A DNA stretch of 64,000 nucleotides from Litorimonas sp051251645 (GTDB taxonomy: Bacteria > Pseudomonadota > Alphaproteobacteria > Caulobacterales > Maricaulaceae), in the NCBI GenBank assembly GCA_051251645.1, contig JBPOEY010000002.1, forward strand, positions 496,001 through 560,000, given 5' to 3'. Position numbers and translations under genes: made by a program. Shown piece by piece: positions 8,950-17,501 of this stretch. The stretch's first letter is position 1. The number at the start of each line of letters is the position of its first letter. The notes below the pieces were generated by a model. The model was not told the DNA's origin, ran no database searches, and worked only from the letters and a program-made list of their open reading frames with translations.

Positions 8950-9111
8950 TGACGGTTTCTGCGGGTTGCGTGTTTGCACTAATCCACCGGACCTTACTAT
9001 ATTACTCGGGAGCTGGCTCTGTTCGGACCGTGGTTCGTTTAATTCCGGCGCCCACCTCAAACTGAGGTCACGAGGATTCTATAAGCTCTCACGGACTTTG
9101 TGGGGCCGTCA
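8950..9111 (+). ncRNA. ssrS: Probable 6S RNA (SsrS)
   Basis: 6S RNA binds sigma70-RNA polymerase holoenzyme and damps transcription in stationary phase. Three things support the call. First, it lies just downstream of zapA, the usual place of ssrS. Second, the ends pair: TGACGGTTTC (8950-8959) with GGGGCCGTCA (9102-9111), ten pairs counting G-U. Third, internal segments resemble 6S RNAs: GTGTTTGCAC near the 5' side, GGGAGCTGG in the middle, and CCACCTCAAACTGAGGT on the 3' side, recalling the CACCTTGAACCAAGG part of E. coli 6S. The length of about 160 nt fits. The exact ends are not certain. The 5-formyltetrahydrofolate cyclo-ligase gene that often follows is absent. Confidence 0.62.
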
Positions 9112-9167
9112 CCTCATCAACAGATTCACCGCTTCGCGCGCTAGTTAATCTCTTGGCTCAGCGGGTG

Positions 9168-9246
9168 AGCGCGCAACGCGCGCTTTGCGTAACGGTCTCT
9201 CTTTGTCGTCTAGAACATGTCCCCAACAAATATTGTCTGGGACAGT
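9168..9246. other. Gene-free stretch with two hairpins before the thiolase 3' end
   Basis: Between the 6S RNA and the thiolase stop (9112-9262) I see no gene. A perfect AGCGCGC/GCGCGCT hairpin (9168-9184, loop AAC) is followed by TT, and may end rightward transcription from the 6S RNA. A second interrupted hairpin, TGTCCC...GGGACA with inner ACAA/TTGT (about 9219-9246), lies just past the thiolase stop and may be its leftward terminator, though the T-run is poor. Confidence 0.35.
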
Positions 9247-9262
9247 GAAGCAAAACTTTCTG

Positions 9263-10507
9263 TTAGATCTTCTCGATAATGATCGCTGGGGCCATGCCGC
9301 CCGCCGCGCACATCGTTACAAGGGCATAACGACCGCCGCTTCGCTCTAACTCATCCAAAGCCGTTCCGATTAAGATCGACCCTGTCGCGCCAATCGGATG
9401 ACCGAGCGCCATCGCCCCGCCGTTGATATTGACCTTCTCCCGATCCAAATCGAGATCGCGAATAAATTTTTCTGCCACAACGGCAAAGGCTTCATTGATC
9501 TCCCAGACGTCAATATCGTCTTTGCTCAGTCCTGCGCGAGCGAGCGCTTTTTTTGCCGCAGGAACGGGCGCGTTGAGCATCAAGGTCGGATCATCGCCCA
9601 TATTTATGGCGGTCACGATGCGGGCACGAGGCTTAAGTCCGTGCTCTTCGGCGAAATCTTTTGATGTCAGGAGTAACGCCGCCGCCCCGTCGACCACGCC
9701 CGAACTATTCCCCGCATGGTGAACATGCTCCCAATTATCTTTAAGCTGCGGATAGCGCTGCTCAACGAGATTGCCGTAGGTTGTGCCTTGCTCATCGACC
9801 GGAATGTCTTTCCACATGGAAAAGACGGTCTTGAGTTGGCCTAGACCTTCTTTCGTCGTTTGGGGGCGGGGGAACTCCTCACGATCAAGCGCAAGTGAGC
9901 CGTCCTCATTATGCACAGGGACAAGCGATCCGGCGAAGCGGTTCTCTTCAATCGCCCGGGCGGCGCGCGCCTGACTGGTCAACGCCAGATCATCGAGCGC
10001 ATCACGGTCGATGCCTTCCAGCTTAGCAATCGCGTCCGCCGCGACACCTTGCTGCGTCTGTGGGTGTTTGGCACGGAGCGATAGATTGCCCGCATCCATC
10101 ATCGGCGGCACCTTTGGGTCCATGATCGAGGCTGTGTAACTCATCATCTCGCAACCGCCGGCAATCACGCAATCTTCCATACCTGCCATAATCTGCGAGG
10201 CCGCCAGCGAAACCGAGGTAATCCCGGAACCACAAAACCGGTCCAAGGTCATGCCCGAGGCCCGCACGTCATAGCCTGCATCGAGCGCGGCCATGCGGCC
10301 AATGTCCGTGCCTTGCTTGCCGACTTGTGTGCTGGTGGCCCAAATCACGTCGTCGACTTTCGACGTGTCGAGATCATTCCGCTTGGCAATGGCTTTCAAA
10401 ACCGTGGCGGAGAGATGTTGCGGATGGAGGTGGGCGAGCGCGCCCTTTCCCATCTTACCAATCCCGCGTGGGGTACGGACTGCGTCGATAATATAGGCGT
10501 CAGCCAT
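9263..10507 (-). CDS. Acetyl-CoA C-acyltransferase (thiolase)
   Basis: Thiolase of 414 residues: reversible condensation or cleavage of acyl-CoA and acetyl-CoA, as in fatty-acid oxidation or acetoacetyl-CoA formation. The nucleophilic cysteine is Cys92 (LDRFCGSGITS); His370 (ALGHPIGATG) and Cys400 (CAAGGM) complete the active site. No 3-hydroxyacyl-CoA dehydrogenase or other beta-oxidation gene is adjacent, so the chain length and pathway cannot be assigned. An IclR-type regulator lies 36 nt upstream in the same direction and probably forms an operon with it. Confidence 0.9.
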   Translation of the reverse strand: MADAYIIDAVRTPRGIGKMGKGALAHLHPQHLSATVLKAIAKRNDLDTSKVDDVIWATSTQVGKQGTDIGRMAALDAGYDVRASGMTLDRFCGSGITSVSLAASQIMAGMEDCVIAGGCEMMSYTASIMDPKVPPMMDAGNLSLRAKHPQTQQGVAADAIAKLEGIDRDALDDLALTSQARAARAIEENRFAGSLVPVHNEDGSLALDREEFPRPQTTKEGLGQLKTVFSMWKDIPVDEQGTTYGNLVEQRYPQLKDNWEHVHHAGNSSGVVDGAAALLLTSKDFAEEHGLKPRARIVTAINMGDDPTLMLNAPVPAAKKALARAGLSKDDIDVWEINEAFAVVAEKFIRDLDLDREKVNINGGAMALGHPIGATGSILIGTALDELERSGGRYALVTMCAAGGMAPAIIIEKI

Positions 10508-10543
10508 GCGGGTCTCTCCGAAAAACGAATTTGTCCGGATGAT

Positions 10544-11443
10544 CTATGAGGGCGTGATGGCGCGTGCCAAGGCTGCACGCCCCATAATCGCATCTTCGAT
10601 AGAGCGTGGCAGGCCGGCGACAAAGCCGCGCAAGACAGGGGCGATTTCTAATTCCCGTGCTTGCAGCGCATCTGTGGGAGCCACAACACCGACACAGAGA
10701 TTTCGGCGAACACCGCGCGATGGTAACGCCACGGCAATTCCGCCCGTCCCATCACCGGATGGATGATAGGTCACCGCATAACCCCGCTTGCGCGCTTCTT
10801 GCACGCCCTCAACTGCGATGGGCGCGGTCTCTTTCCAGAACGGCTTGTCGACCTCATGAATGGTGCGGCGGATAAGTTTTCCAATATCTGTGTCCGTATC
10901 ACCCGTCAGCATGGAATAGCCCGTCGATGAACATACCAAAGGTCGAACGGAGCCAGTTTCCACATGTTGTCGGACGGGGCCCGGACCGTGATGGGTGTAA
11001 ATATATTGGCTGTAGATCCCGTTGCGCATGGCGAGAAACACAGTTTCGCCGAGTGTATCGGATAGGCGCGACAAATTATCGGCAAACCCGTCTGGCAGGC
11101 CCGAGAGTTTGATCAGCCAATCGCCGAGAAAGGCAATCCGTAAGGTTGGATAAAAGGCCCGGCTATCGACATCGCGCTCAAGGTAGCCGGAATCCTGCAA
11201 AGACTTCGTCAAGGCGGACGCCGACGATTGCGGCATATTAAGATTGTCAGCGATTTCACCAATGGAGGCCGGCCGCTTCACATCTGCGAAAAATTCAAAC
11301 AGCGCCATCGTGCGGAAGCTCGATTTGAGCATATTCTCCGCGTCGTCGAGCCGCAGCGCCTGCCCTGGCATTACGCCTGCTAAGGGTGCGACCGATAGGC
11401 CGAGGTCATCATCGTCATCATCATGAGGCATCATAAAGTTCAT
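10544..11443 (-). CDS. IclR-family transcriptional regulator
   Basis: 299-residue regulator. After an unusual acidic N-terminus (PHDDDDDDLG) comes a winged-helix HTH domain (about 38-95, with IGEIADNLNMPQSSASALTKSL), then an IclR effector-binding domain (about 110-285). IclR proteins respond to small organic acids or aromatic catabolites. Its place directly before the thiolase gene suggests it controls acyl-CoA metabolism; the ligand cannot be told. The start at 11443 keeps the acidic leader; the HTH itself would be intact with later starts too. Confidence 0.88.
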   Translation of the reverse strand: MNFMMPHDDDDDDLGLSVAPLAGVMPGQALRLDDAENMLKSSFRTMALFEFFADVKRPASIGEIADNLNMPQSSASALTKSLQDSGYLERDVDSRAFYPTLRIAFLGDWLIKLSGLPDGFADNLSRLSDTLGETVFLAMRNGIYSQYIYTHHGPGPVRQHVETGSVRPLVCSSTGYSMLTGDTDTDIGKLIRRTIHEVDKPFWKETAPIAVEGVQEARKRGYAVTYHPSGDGTGGIAVALPSRGVRRNLCVGVVAPTDALQARELEIAPVLRGFVAGLPRSIEDAIMGRAALARAITPS

Positions 11444-11491
11444 TTTGACATGCCCGCGACAGTTTCACCACCTTCATTGATGAATAAAACA

Positions 11492-11520
11492 AAGCCGCCC
11501 GTGCAGAACACGGACGGCTT
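11492..11520 (-). terminator. Rho-independent terminator of the DUF892 gene
   Basis: On the minus strand a 12-bp stem with one mismatch (AAGCCGTCCGTG / CACGGGCGGCTT, loop TTCTG) is followed by TGTTTT. It starts 22 nt after the stop codon of the ferritin-like gene at 11543, and separates it from the IclR gene. Confidence 0.75.
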
Positions 11521-11542
11521 ATTATTGTTAGCTTTAGGTCGC

Positions 11543-12043
11543 TTAAGCGTCCATGGCCGCTTTATTGATAGACCCTTGGGCAAGTTTCGTGAATTCGAGA
11601 TCGCCTTCCATCGTCTGTTCTTTGCAGGTTTCCAGTTTTTGGGCGTCTTCTAACACGCCGAGCCGTTTGGCGAAGGCTTCAACAGAGCCGTAGCCCGTGA
11701 TGGCATAGTGCGCCATGCGTTGATATTGGCTGATCAACATCGCGTCACGCACGCTATCGTCGCCATATTCTTCTTTGAGCACGTGTTTCTCGGCCTCTTT
11801 GGTCAGGCCTTTCATGCCTAAGCATGTAGCATTGCCGACACCCTCACCATGGCTATCAAGGATCGCTTTAATCTGCGTGTTACCCTCTTTTGTGCCCTCG
11901 ATAGACCGTTTGAGCGCAGCTTTTAAATCTGTGTTATTCGCGGCATCGATCAGTTTTTCAACGGTCGCATTCGCTTGTTGGTTGGCGTCATACAGGTCTT
12001 TAAGTTCTGCAATATATAGGTCTTTGAGATTGTTAATAGCCAT
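11543..12043 (-). CDS. DUF892 (YciE/YciF-type) ferritin-like stress protein
   Basis: 166-residue four-helix ferritin-like protein of the DUF892 family; relatives are stress-induced and thought to be di-iron or iron-handling proteins. It opens with the typical MAINNLKDLYIAELKDLYDA and has Glu/His-rich helices. The start is the ATG at 12043, because AGGAGA lies eight bases upstream; a longer frame back to 12124 has no support. It is monocistronic, with an EcfG-type promoter (12107-12132) upstream and a good terminator downstream. A general stress role is therefore well supported, though the chemistry is not known. Confidence 0.88.
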   Translation of the reverse strand: MAINNLKDLYIAELKDLYDANQQANATVEKLIDAANNTDLKAALKRSIEGTKEGNTQIKAILDSHGEGVGNATCLGMKGLTKEAEKHVLKEEYGDDSVRDAMLISQYQRMAHYAITGYGSVEAFAKRLGVLEDAQKLETCKEQTMEGDLEFTKLAQGSINKAAMDA

Positions 12044-12106
12044 GGGCGTCTCCTTTGATGTGGTGCGGCCTGTCGGCAAGACAGTCGCGAGTGGGTTCAT
12101 CACAGC

Positions 12107-12132
12107 AACGGGAGCCAAGGCCAAAATGTTCC
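12107..12132 (-). promoter_or_regulatory. EcfG (general stress sigma factor) type promoter
   Basis: Minus-strand GGAAC (12132-12128), a 17-nt spacer, then CGTT (12110-12107) match the alphaproteobacterial EcfG consensus GGAAC-N16/17-CGTT exactly. Transcription would start near 12100, leaving a leader of about 55 nt before the DUF892 ATG. Confidence 0.7.
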
Positions 12133-12227
12133 AAGTTTCTGTAGGATCGGCGCTTTCGTCGCACCCGTGTCAACTGAAGTGAGCTTTAGCGCTGAATTCA
12201 ATAAGCAAACTCTGCGCACGCTTCGTT

Positions 12228-13832
12228 TTATCGCCCAATCAACGTGGTCATAATCGCGAGCCGATCCGCCTCATGCGCAGGCTTGTCCCAGCGGATACGA
12301 CTAATGCGGGGGAAGCGGAGCGCATAGCCGGATTTATGGCGCGGGCTTTCGTGGGCACTGTCGAACGCGACTTCAAACACGAGTTCTTTATCAACTTCTT
12401 GCACCGGACCGTAGCGCGCGACTTTATGATTCCTGATCCAGCGATCGAGCTGTTTGAGCTCTTCATCGGTAAAACCGAAATAGGCTTTGCCGATGGGCAG
12501 GAGTTTCTCTTCGCCCTCAACGTCCGCCCAAAGCCCGAAGGTATAATCTGAATAATAGGACGAGCGCTTTCCTGTCCCGCGCTGCGCATACATGAGCACC
12601 GCGTCGAGCAAAAACGGATCGCGTTTCCATTTATACCACGCATGTTTGGGCCGCCCGGAGACGTAGAAGGAATCGCGACGCTTCACCATCAGCCCTTCTT
12701 TGAGGCCCTCGCTCTCAGCTGCGTCTTGCCGCAGTGCGCGCAGATCATCGACCGTGGTCCAGTCGAGAATATCACTGACGGTGTAGTGATCTGGATTACG
12801 GGCAGCGATAAACGTCTCAAGTGTCTTGCGGCGCGCGTCCAATGATTGGTTGCGGAAACTGACACCATCCTCACTGATAATATCATAAGCAATGAGGTGC
12901 GCGGGCAAGCGCTTCATTAGCGCGGCGGACGGTTTTTTCTTTCCAAGCCGTTGCTGCAAATCATTGAACGAACCGATCTGTCCGTCAGGGCGAACAAGTA
13001 ATTCACCGTCAATCACAGCGTCCCAATTCACCGTTGACGCGAGGTCCGGAAAGCTGTGCGAAATATCATCGCCTGTGCGCGAATAAATCCGGGCCTCGCC
13101 ATTCATGCCCGTCACTTGCACGCGAATACCGTCCCATTTCCATTCCGCCTGATGGGTTTCGGGCGCAAGGCGATCTAAGTCCACGGCCTCATCAATCGGG
13201 TGGGACAGCATGACGGGCGAGTAGGTCAGCACATTCGAGATGTCTGGCATTGAGGCGTTGCCGTCGATCCACGCGAAGAGGTCGACATAGGGCGGGCTGA
13301 TCCCATGCCACAACTCTTCGATCACGCCGACATCAACATCGGCCATATTCGCCAGTGTCTTCTTGACCGTGCGGGCGCTCATGCCAATCCGAAGCCCCCT
13401 TGTACCAAGCTTTAAGAGTGCCCAGCGCTGTGGCGGCGACATATTATCAAGCAGTGTAACGAGATATTCCCGAATGGCCGACTTATCGCGGTGCGTGAAT
13501 TCCTCGATGACCTCATGCAAATCGGGCAAACGGTTAAGCCGCACAGGCTCCGGGCTTTGCGGCCACGCCAGCGCGACCGTTTCGCTCATTTCCCCGACAT
13601 AATGACGCGACAGCTGGAACAAATACGGGTCCATCCGTTCTTCCATCAACGTTTTGACGAGGTTACGCTTAAATAAATCAAACGATAATGTTCCGCCAAT
13701 CGCGGCCAGCGCCCACCCCCGATCCGGATCGGAGGTCTTGCGCAGATAGTCCGTCAGGATCGCTTCTTTGGCGAGGTTTGAATTGGTGAAATAGAGATCA
13801 TCAAGCAGGTCAGCGAAAGTAGCGAAACTCAT
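12228..13832 (-). CDS. ATP-dependent DNA ligase (cisplatin-response type)
   Basis: 534-residue ATP-dependent DNA ligase: helical N-terminal DNA-binding domain (1-200), adenylation domain with the nucleophile Lys232 in EWKWDGIRV, and a C-terminal OB domain. In many proteobacteria this ligase is encoded with an MBL-fold exonuclease, a DEXH helicase (Lhr-like) and a metallophosphoesterase, a set linked to DNA repair. Here only the exonuclease is present, just upstream with a 4-nt overlap (ATGA), so the two are translationally coupled. It is an addition to, not a replacement of, the NAD-dependent LigA expected elsewhere. Confidence 0.92.
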   Translation of the reverse strand: MSFATFADLLDDLYFTNSNLAKEAILTDYLRKTSDPDRGWALAAIGGTLSFDLFKRNLVKTLMEERMDPYLFQLSRHYVGEMSETVALAWPQSPEPVRLNRLPDLHEVIEEFTHRDKSAIREYLVTLLDNMSPPQRWALLKLGTRGLRIGMSARTVKKTLANMADVDVGVIEELWHGISPPYVDLFAWIDGNASMPDISNVLTYSPVMLSHPIDEAVDLDRLAPETHQAEWKWDGIRVQVTGMNGEARIYSRTGDDISHSFPDLASTVNWDAVIDGELLVRPDGQIGSFNDLQQRLGKKKPSAALMKRLPAHLIAYDIISEDGVSFRNQSLDARRKTLETFIAARNPDHYTVSDILDWTTVDDLRALRQDAAESEGLKEGLMVKRRDSFYVSGRPKHAWYKWKRDPFLLDAVLMYAQRGTGKRSSYYSDYTFGLWADVEGEEKLLPIGKAYFGFTDEELKQLDRWIRNHKVARYGPVQEVDKELVFEVAFDSAHESPRHKSGYALRFPRISRIRWDKPAHEADRLAIMTTLIGR

Positions 13833-14851
13833 TCTCCGACCTCCTCATCCATGCCAATCAGATGCAGTCCTTTGGCGTTAATGCCCTCTTTCTTAAGCGC
13901 ATATTCCAACGCCTCGACACGCCCATGCGTGATCCAGACCATGCTGGCCTTGGTTTCACGACAGGTGCGTAGCAGATCATTCCAATCGGCATGATCGGAC
14001 ACCACAAGCCCCAGTTCGGCGCGCTTCTGCCGCGCGCGGGCGCGGATTTGCATCCAGCCGCTTGCAACAGTCGGGAGCGGATCTGCAAACCGTCGTGACC
14101 AACGGTCATTGATCTGCGCGGGCGGGCAGAGCACGATTTTGCCGCGAAAGCGGTCTTTGTCTTTGCGGTCGATCTCACTGACAAGTTGCCACTCACCGAA
14201 ATCCTGCCCGTAACTCTCATACAGCTCCGTCAGACGTTTCAGCGCGCCATGAATATAAAAGGGATGTTCATAGCCCGCCAGACGCAGCGTCTTCATCACA
14301 CGTTGGCATTTACCGAGCGCGTAAACGCCAACAATATGCGTCCGATCTGGCAGGGTGCGCATTGAGCGCATAAGTTTCTCGACTTCGGCCTCCAGCGGCG
14401 GATGTTGGAACACAGGCAGCGCGAAGGTGGCTTCTGTAATAAAGACATCGCACGGCACGACCTCAAACGGGGCGCAGGTCGGATCAGGATGGCGTTTAAA
14501 ATCGCCGGCCGCAACAATGCGCTGGCCTTGATATTCAAACACGGCTTGGGCGCTGCCAAGGATATGACCCGCACTGGCAAACCACAGCGTGACCCCGCCT
14601 CCGAGATCATGCCGTTGACCATAGCGAAGCCCAAGGGTCTGCGTTTCGTCCGCCACATAGTTGCGCGTCCGCATAATATCGATGGTCTCAGCCGTGGCCC
14701 AGACTGTGCCGTGGCCCCGGCTCGCGTGGTCCGCATGTCCATGGGTAACGACGGCACGCGGCACGGGCGTCATCGGATCGACGTAGCAATCCGCAGGCAC
14801 ACAATAAAACCCGCCTTCGCGAACTTCCATCCATGTTTCCGGGTCGATCAT
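13829..14851 (-). CDS. Ligase-associated MBL-fold DNA exonuclease
   Basis: 340-residue metallo-beta-lactamase-fold nuclease related to beta-CASP/SNM1-type enzymes. The metal site THGHADHAS (His37, His39, Asp41, His42) is intact, and further His/Asp ligands such as SAGHILGSAQ follow. It is the standard partner of the downstream ATP-dependent ligase, and presumably trims DNA ends before sealing. The helicase and phosphoesterase usually found with the pair are not in this window. The ATG at 14851 gives the family's usual N-terminus. Confidence 0.9.
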   Translation of the reverse strand: MIDPETWMEVREGGFYCVPADCYVDPMTPVPRAVVTHGHADHASRGHGTVWATAETIDIMRTRNYVADETQTLGLRYGQRHDLGGGVTLWFASAGHILGSAQAVFEYQGQRIVAAGDFKRHPDPTCAPFEVVPCDVFITEATFALPVFQHPPLEAEVEKLMRSMRTLPDRTHIVGVYALGKCQRVMKTLRLAGYEHPFYIHGALKRLTELYESYGQDFGEWQLVSEIDRKDKDRFRGKIVLCPPAQINDRWSRRFADPLPTVASGWMQIRARARQKRAELGLVVSDHADWNDLLRTCRETKASMVWITHGRVEALEYALKKEGINAKGLHLIGMDEEVGE

Positions 14852-14907
14852 GACTGCTTAGCGGACTAAATCGAGATTTGTTCCATTAACCGGACAAACG
14901 GTCGCGC

Positions 14908-15447
14908 TTACTGGCCCGTTAGGTGATTGATCAGCGCCAACGCTTCGTCGCTCGTCCAGTCGGCTTCACCGGGCAATCGCGCAAGCTCGCGGCCATATTC
15001 ATCGTAAAATATCGAGGTGGGCAGACCCGGCAAGGCCAGTCGCGCGCTAATCGCGAACGTCCCATCATGAATGAGCGGAAGGTCGGTTAAGTCCGTCCGA
15101 TCATAAAATTCCTGCGCGTCCACCATTTGCCGGTCCATACTAATCGGAACCACGGCAAAATCATCGCCGCCGCGCAGGCGTTGCAGCTCATCCAAGCTCG
15201 GCATTTCCACCACACAGGGCGCACACCAAGTCGCCCAAACATTGACCAGCACGATTTTGCCGTGAAAATCCGCCAACGTCACCTCACCGTCCGGCGTAGC
15301 CAGGCGAAGGTTTGGCTGCGTCGGCGGGGCCTCCAACGCGGTGAGTTTCGACAGCGAGCCAACAGCAAATCGATCGAGTGCGCCTTCTGGCGCTTGGCAG
15401 GCCTTCACGGCGACGAGCGCAACCGCTAGGAGGCCACCAAAGATCAT
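14908..15447 (-). CDS. TlpA-like thioredoxin-fold protein
   Basis: Envelope-anchored thiol:disulfide oxidoreductase. From the ATG at 15447 it has 179 residues: a single N-terminal hydrophobic segment (about 2-17) ending at a cysteine (Cys17), then a thioredoxin domain with WCAPC at 74-78 and a cis-proline region (LPGLPTS). It probably keeps periplasmic cysteines reduced, for example for cytochrome c or CuA assembly. An earlier ATG at 15477 is possible, and would overlap the argH start codon on the other strand (CATG). Divergence from argH is a conserved alphaproteobacterial arrangement. Confidence 0.87.
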   Translation of the reverse strand: MIFGGLLAVALVAVKACQAPEGALDRFAVGSLSKLTALEAPPTQPNLRLATPDGEVTLADFHGKIVLVNVWATWCAPCVVEMPSLDELQRLRGGDDFAVVPISMDRQMVDAQEFYDRTDLTDLPLIHDGTFAISARLALPGLPTSIFYDEYGRELARLPGEADWTSDEALALINHLTGQ

Positions 15448-15475
15448 CAGTTTGATTGCATTGGAAACACTGAAC

Positions 15476-16888
15476 ATGAGTGATGAGATAAGCGCTAACG
15501 CACCCAAAGGCCAGAGCATGTGGGGCGGACGTTTTAGCGCACGACCCTCCGATATCATGCAGGCTATCAACGCCTCTATCGGGTTTGACCAAAAACTCGC
15601 CGAAGAAGACATTACTGGATCAAAAGCCCACGCCACCATGCTCGCTAAGCAGGGTATTATCACCCACGCCGACCGAGACGCGATTTTAGACGGGCTTGAT
15701 GCGATCCTCGCCGAGATTAATGCGGGCGAATTTTCCTTTTCCGAAGAGCTGGAAGATATTCACCTGAACGTCGAAGCGCGGTTGAAAGACCGTATTGGGG
15801 ACGCCGGCGGACGGCTACACACAGGACGGTCTCGCAACGACCAAGTCGCGACGGATTTCCGGCTTTGGACGCGAAAATCGCTGGACCTGTTCGATACGCT
15901 GCTAACTGACCTGATGGCAGCTTTATTGGATCAAGCGGATACCCATGCCGCGACAATCATGCCGGGTTTCACCCATTTGCAGAGCGCGCAGCCTGTCACC
16001 TTTGGCCATCACATGCTGGCTTACCTTGAAATGTTTGCCCGCGACCGGGGCCGGATGCGGGATTGCCGCGTGCGAATGAATGAGTCTCCCTTGGGCGCGG
16101 CGGCCCTCGCTGGAACGCCTTATCCGATTGACCGTGATATGACGGCCGAAGCCCTTGGCTTTGATCGTCCTATGGCGAACTCGCTGGATGCTGTGAGCGC
16201 CCGCGACTTTGCGCTCGAAGCGCTCGCTGCCGCGTCGATCTGTGCAACGCACCTCTCTCGCTTGGCCGAAGAAATGGTCATTTGGACCAGCGCGCAATTT
16301 CGTTTCATCGCGCTGACGGATGCGTTCACGACGGGCTCGTCCATCATGCCGCAGAAACGTAATCCAGACGCCGCCGAGCTGGTCCGCGCCAAAGTCGGAC
16401 GCATTATGGGCAGCCTGACCGCGCTCATGATCGTGATGAAAGGTCTCCCACTCGCCTATTCCAAGGACATGCAGGAAGATAAAGAACCTGTGTTCGAAGC
16501 GTTTGAATCGCTTGAGCTGGCTCTGCGCGCCATGGCGGGCATGGTCCGCGATATGACGCCGAACGAAGCACGCTTGGCGGAGGCCGCAGGCGCTGCATTT
16601 AGCACCGCGACCGATCTCGCCGACTGGCTCGTCATGACACTCAACATGCCGTTCCGCGACGCCCACCACGTGACAGGCCGGATTGTCGCCATGGCGGAGA
16701 GCCAAGACGTGACCCTCTCGGAACTCTCCCTTACGGATATGCAAAGCGTTGAGGCGGGCATTACTCAGGACATCTTCTCTGTGCTCACGCCCCTCGCCTC
16801 TGCCACCAGCCGTACAAGCTATGGCGGCACGTCGCCCATCCGTGTGGCGGAACAGGTCGCGCGGTGGCGGGCCGCGTTGAGCGAATAG
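15476..16888 (+). CDS. argH: Argininosuccinate lyase
   Basis: Last step of arginine synthesis: splits argininosuccinate into arginine and fumarate; fumarase/aspartase superfamily, homotetramer. It has 470 residues from the ATG at 15476, with MWGGRFSARP near the start and the catalytic signature GSSIMPQKRNP at 287-297 (catalytic Ser288). An upstream in-frame extension to 15341 lies inside tlpA on the other strand and is not part of the gene. Any promoter must lie within the tlpA coding region. The flavin reductase ATG follows the argH stop directly. Confidence 0.95.
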   Translation: MSDEISANAPKGQSMWGGRFSARPSDIMQAINASIGFDQKLAEEDITGSKAHATMLAKQGIITHADRDAILDGLDAILAEINAGEFSFSEELEDIHLNVEARLKDRIGDAGGRLHTGRSRNDQVATDFRLWTRKSLDLFDTLLTDLMAALLDQADTHAATIMPGFTHLQSAQPVTFGHHMLAYLEMFARDRGRMRDCRVRMNESPLGAAALAGTPYPIDRDMTAEALGFDRPMANSLDAVSARDFALEALAAASICATHLSRLAEEMVIWTSAQFRFIALTDAFTTGSSIMPQKRNPDAAELVRAKVGRIMGSLTALMIVMKGLPLAYSKDMQEDKEPVFEAFESLELALRAMAGMVRDMTPNEARLAEAAGAAFSTATDLADWLVMTLNMPFRDAHHVTGRIVAMAESQDVTLSELSLTDMQSVEAGITQDIFSVLTPLASATSRTSYGGTSPIRVAEQVARWRAALSE

Positions 16889-17497
16889 ATGAAACGGTTT
16901 TCCGCCGCTGATATTTCATCATCAACGGCGTATCGGCTGCTCACATCGACCATTGTTCCGCGCCCTATTGCGTTTGTGACGACGATTGATACCGAAGGAT
17001 GCGTTAACGCTGCACCGTTTAGTTTCTTCAATGCGGTCGGCAGCAATCCACCGACACTCGTGTTGGGGTTTGAGCCAAATTCGGACGGATCACAAAAAGA
17101 TACGCCGAATAATATCGTCGCAACCGGCGAATTCGTAATTAACCTCGTCGATCGAGCATTAGCGGATCAAATGAGCGCCGCGGCCGCCTCCCTACCGCCC
17201 GGTGTGAACGAAGCTGAGCACGTTGGGTTAGACACGATACCCTCCGTCACGGTGACGCCGCCGCGATTGGCCGCGTCTCCCGTTTCTATGGAATGCCGCC
17301 TCACCCATAATAACTCTTTGTCCGGTGGTGGCCGCATCATTCTGGGCGAAGTCTTAGAGTTTCATCTGCGCGAAACACTCATTGAGAGCGTAGAGCCGCT
17401 TCGGATTGATCTGGACAAACTAGACGCGATCTCCCGCCTCAGCGGACCAAACTATGGCACCACAAAAGACCGTTTCTCAATTCAGCGACCGAAATAA
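16889..17497 (+). CDS. Flavin reductase-like FMN-binding protein
   Basis: 202-residue protein of the DIM6/NTAB flavin reductase family (split-barrel FMN-binding fold). Typical N-terminal features are present: TSTIVPRPIAFVTTIDTEG and NAAPFSFFNAVGSNPPTLVLG. Such proteins supply reduced flavin or act as flavin-dependent oxidoreductases; the substrate is not evident. Its ATG follows the argH stop without a gap, so it is expressed with argH. In many alphaproteobacteria a small lipoprotein gene and lysA occupy this position. It is convergent with glgB, whose stop is only 4 nt away. Confidence 0.88.
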   Translation: MKRFSAADISSSTAYRLLTSTIVPRPIAFVTTIDTEGCVNAAPFSFFNAVGSNPPTLVLGFEPNSDGSQKDTPNNIVATGEFVINLVDRALADQMSAAAASLPPGVNEAEHVGLDTIPSVTVTPPRLAASPVSMECRLTHNNSLSGGGRIILGEVLEFHLRETLIESVEPLRIDLDKLDAISRLSGPNYGTTKDRFSIQRPK

Positions 17498-17501
17498 GCG
17501 T

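Noticed and set aside
8966..9148. 60-codon plus-strand frame in the gap after zapA
   Set aside because: It covers the structured segment that I assign to 6S RNA; the translation is not protein-like and has no ribosome-binding site.
15923..16744. 273-codon minus-strand open frame
   Set aside because: Antisense shadow of argH, with low-complexity His/Arg composition.
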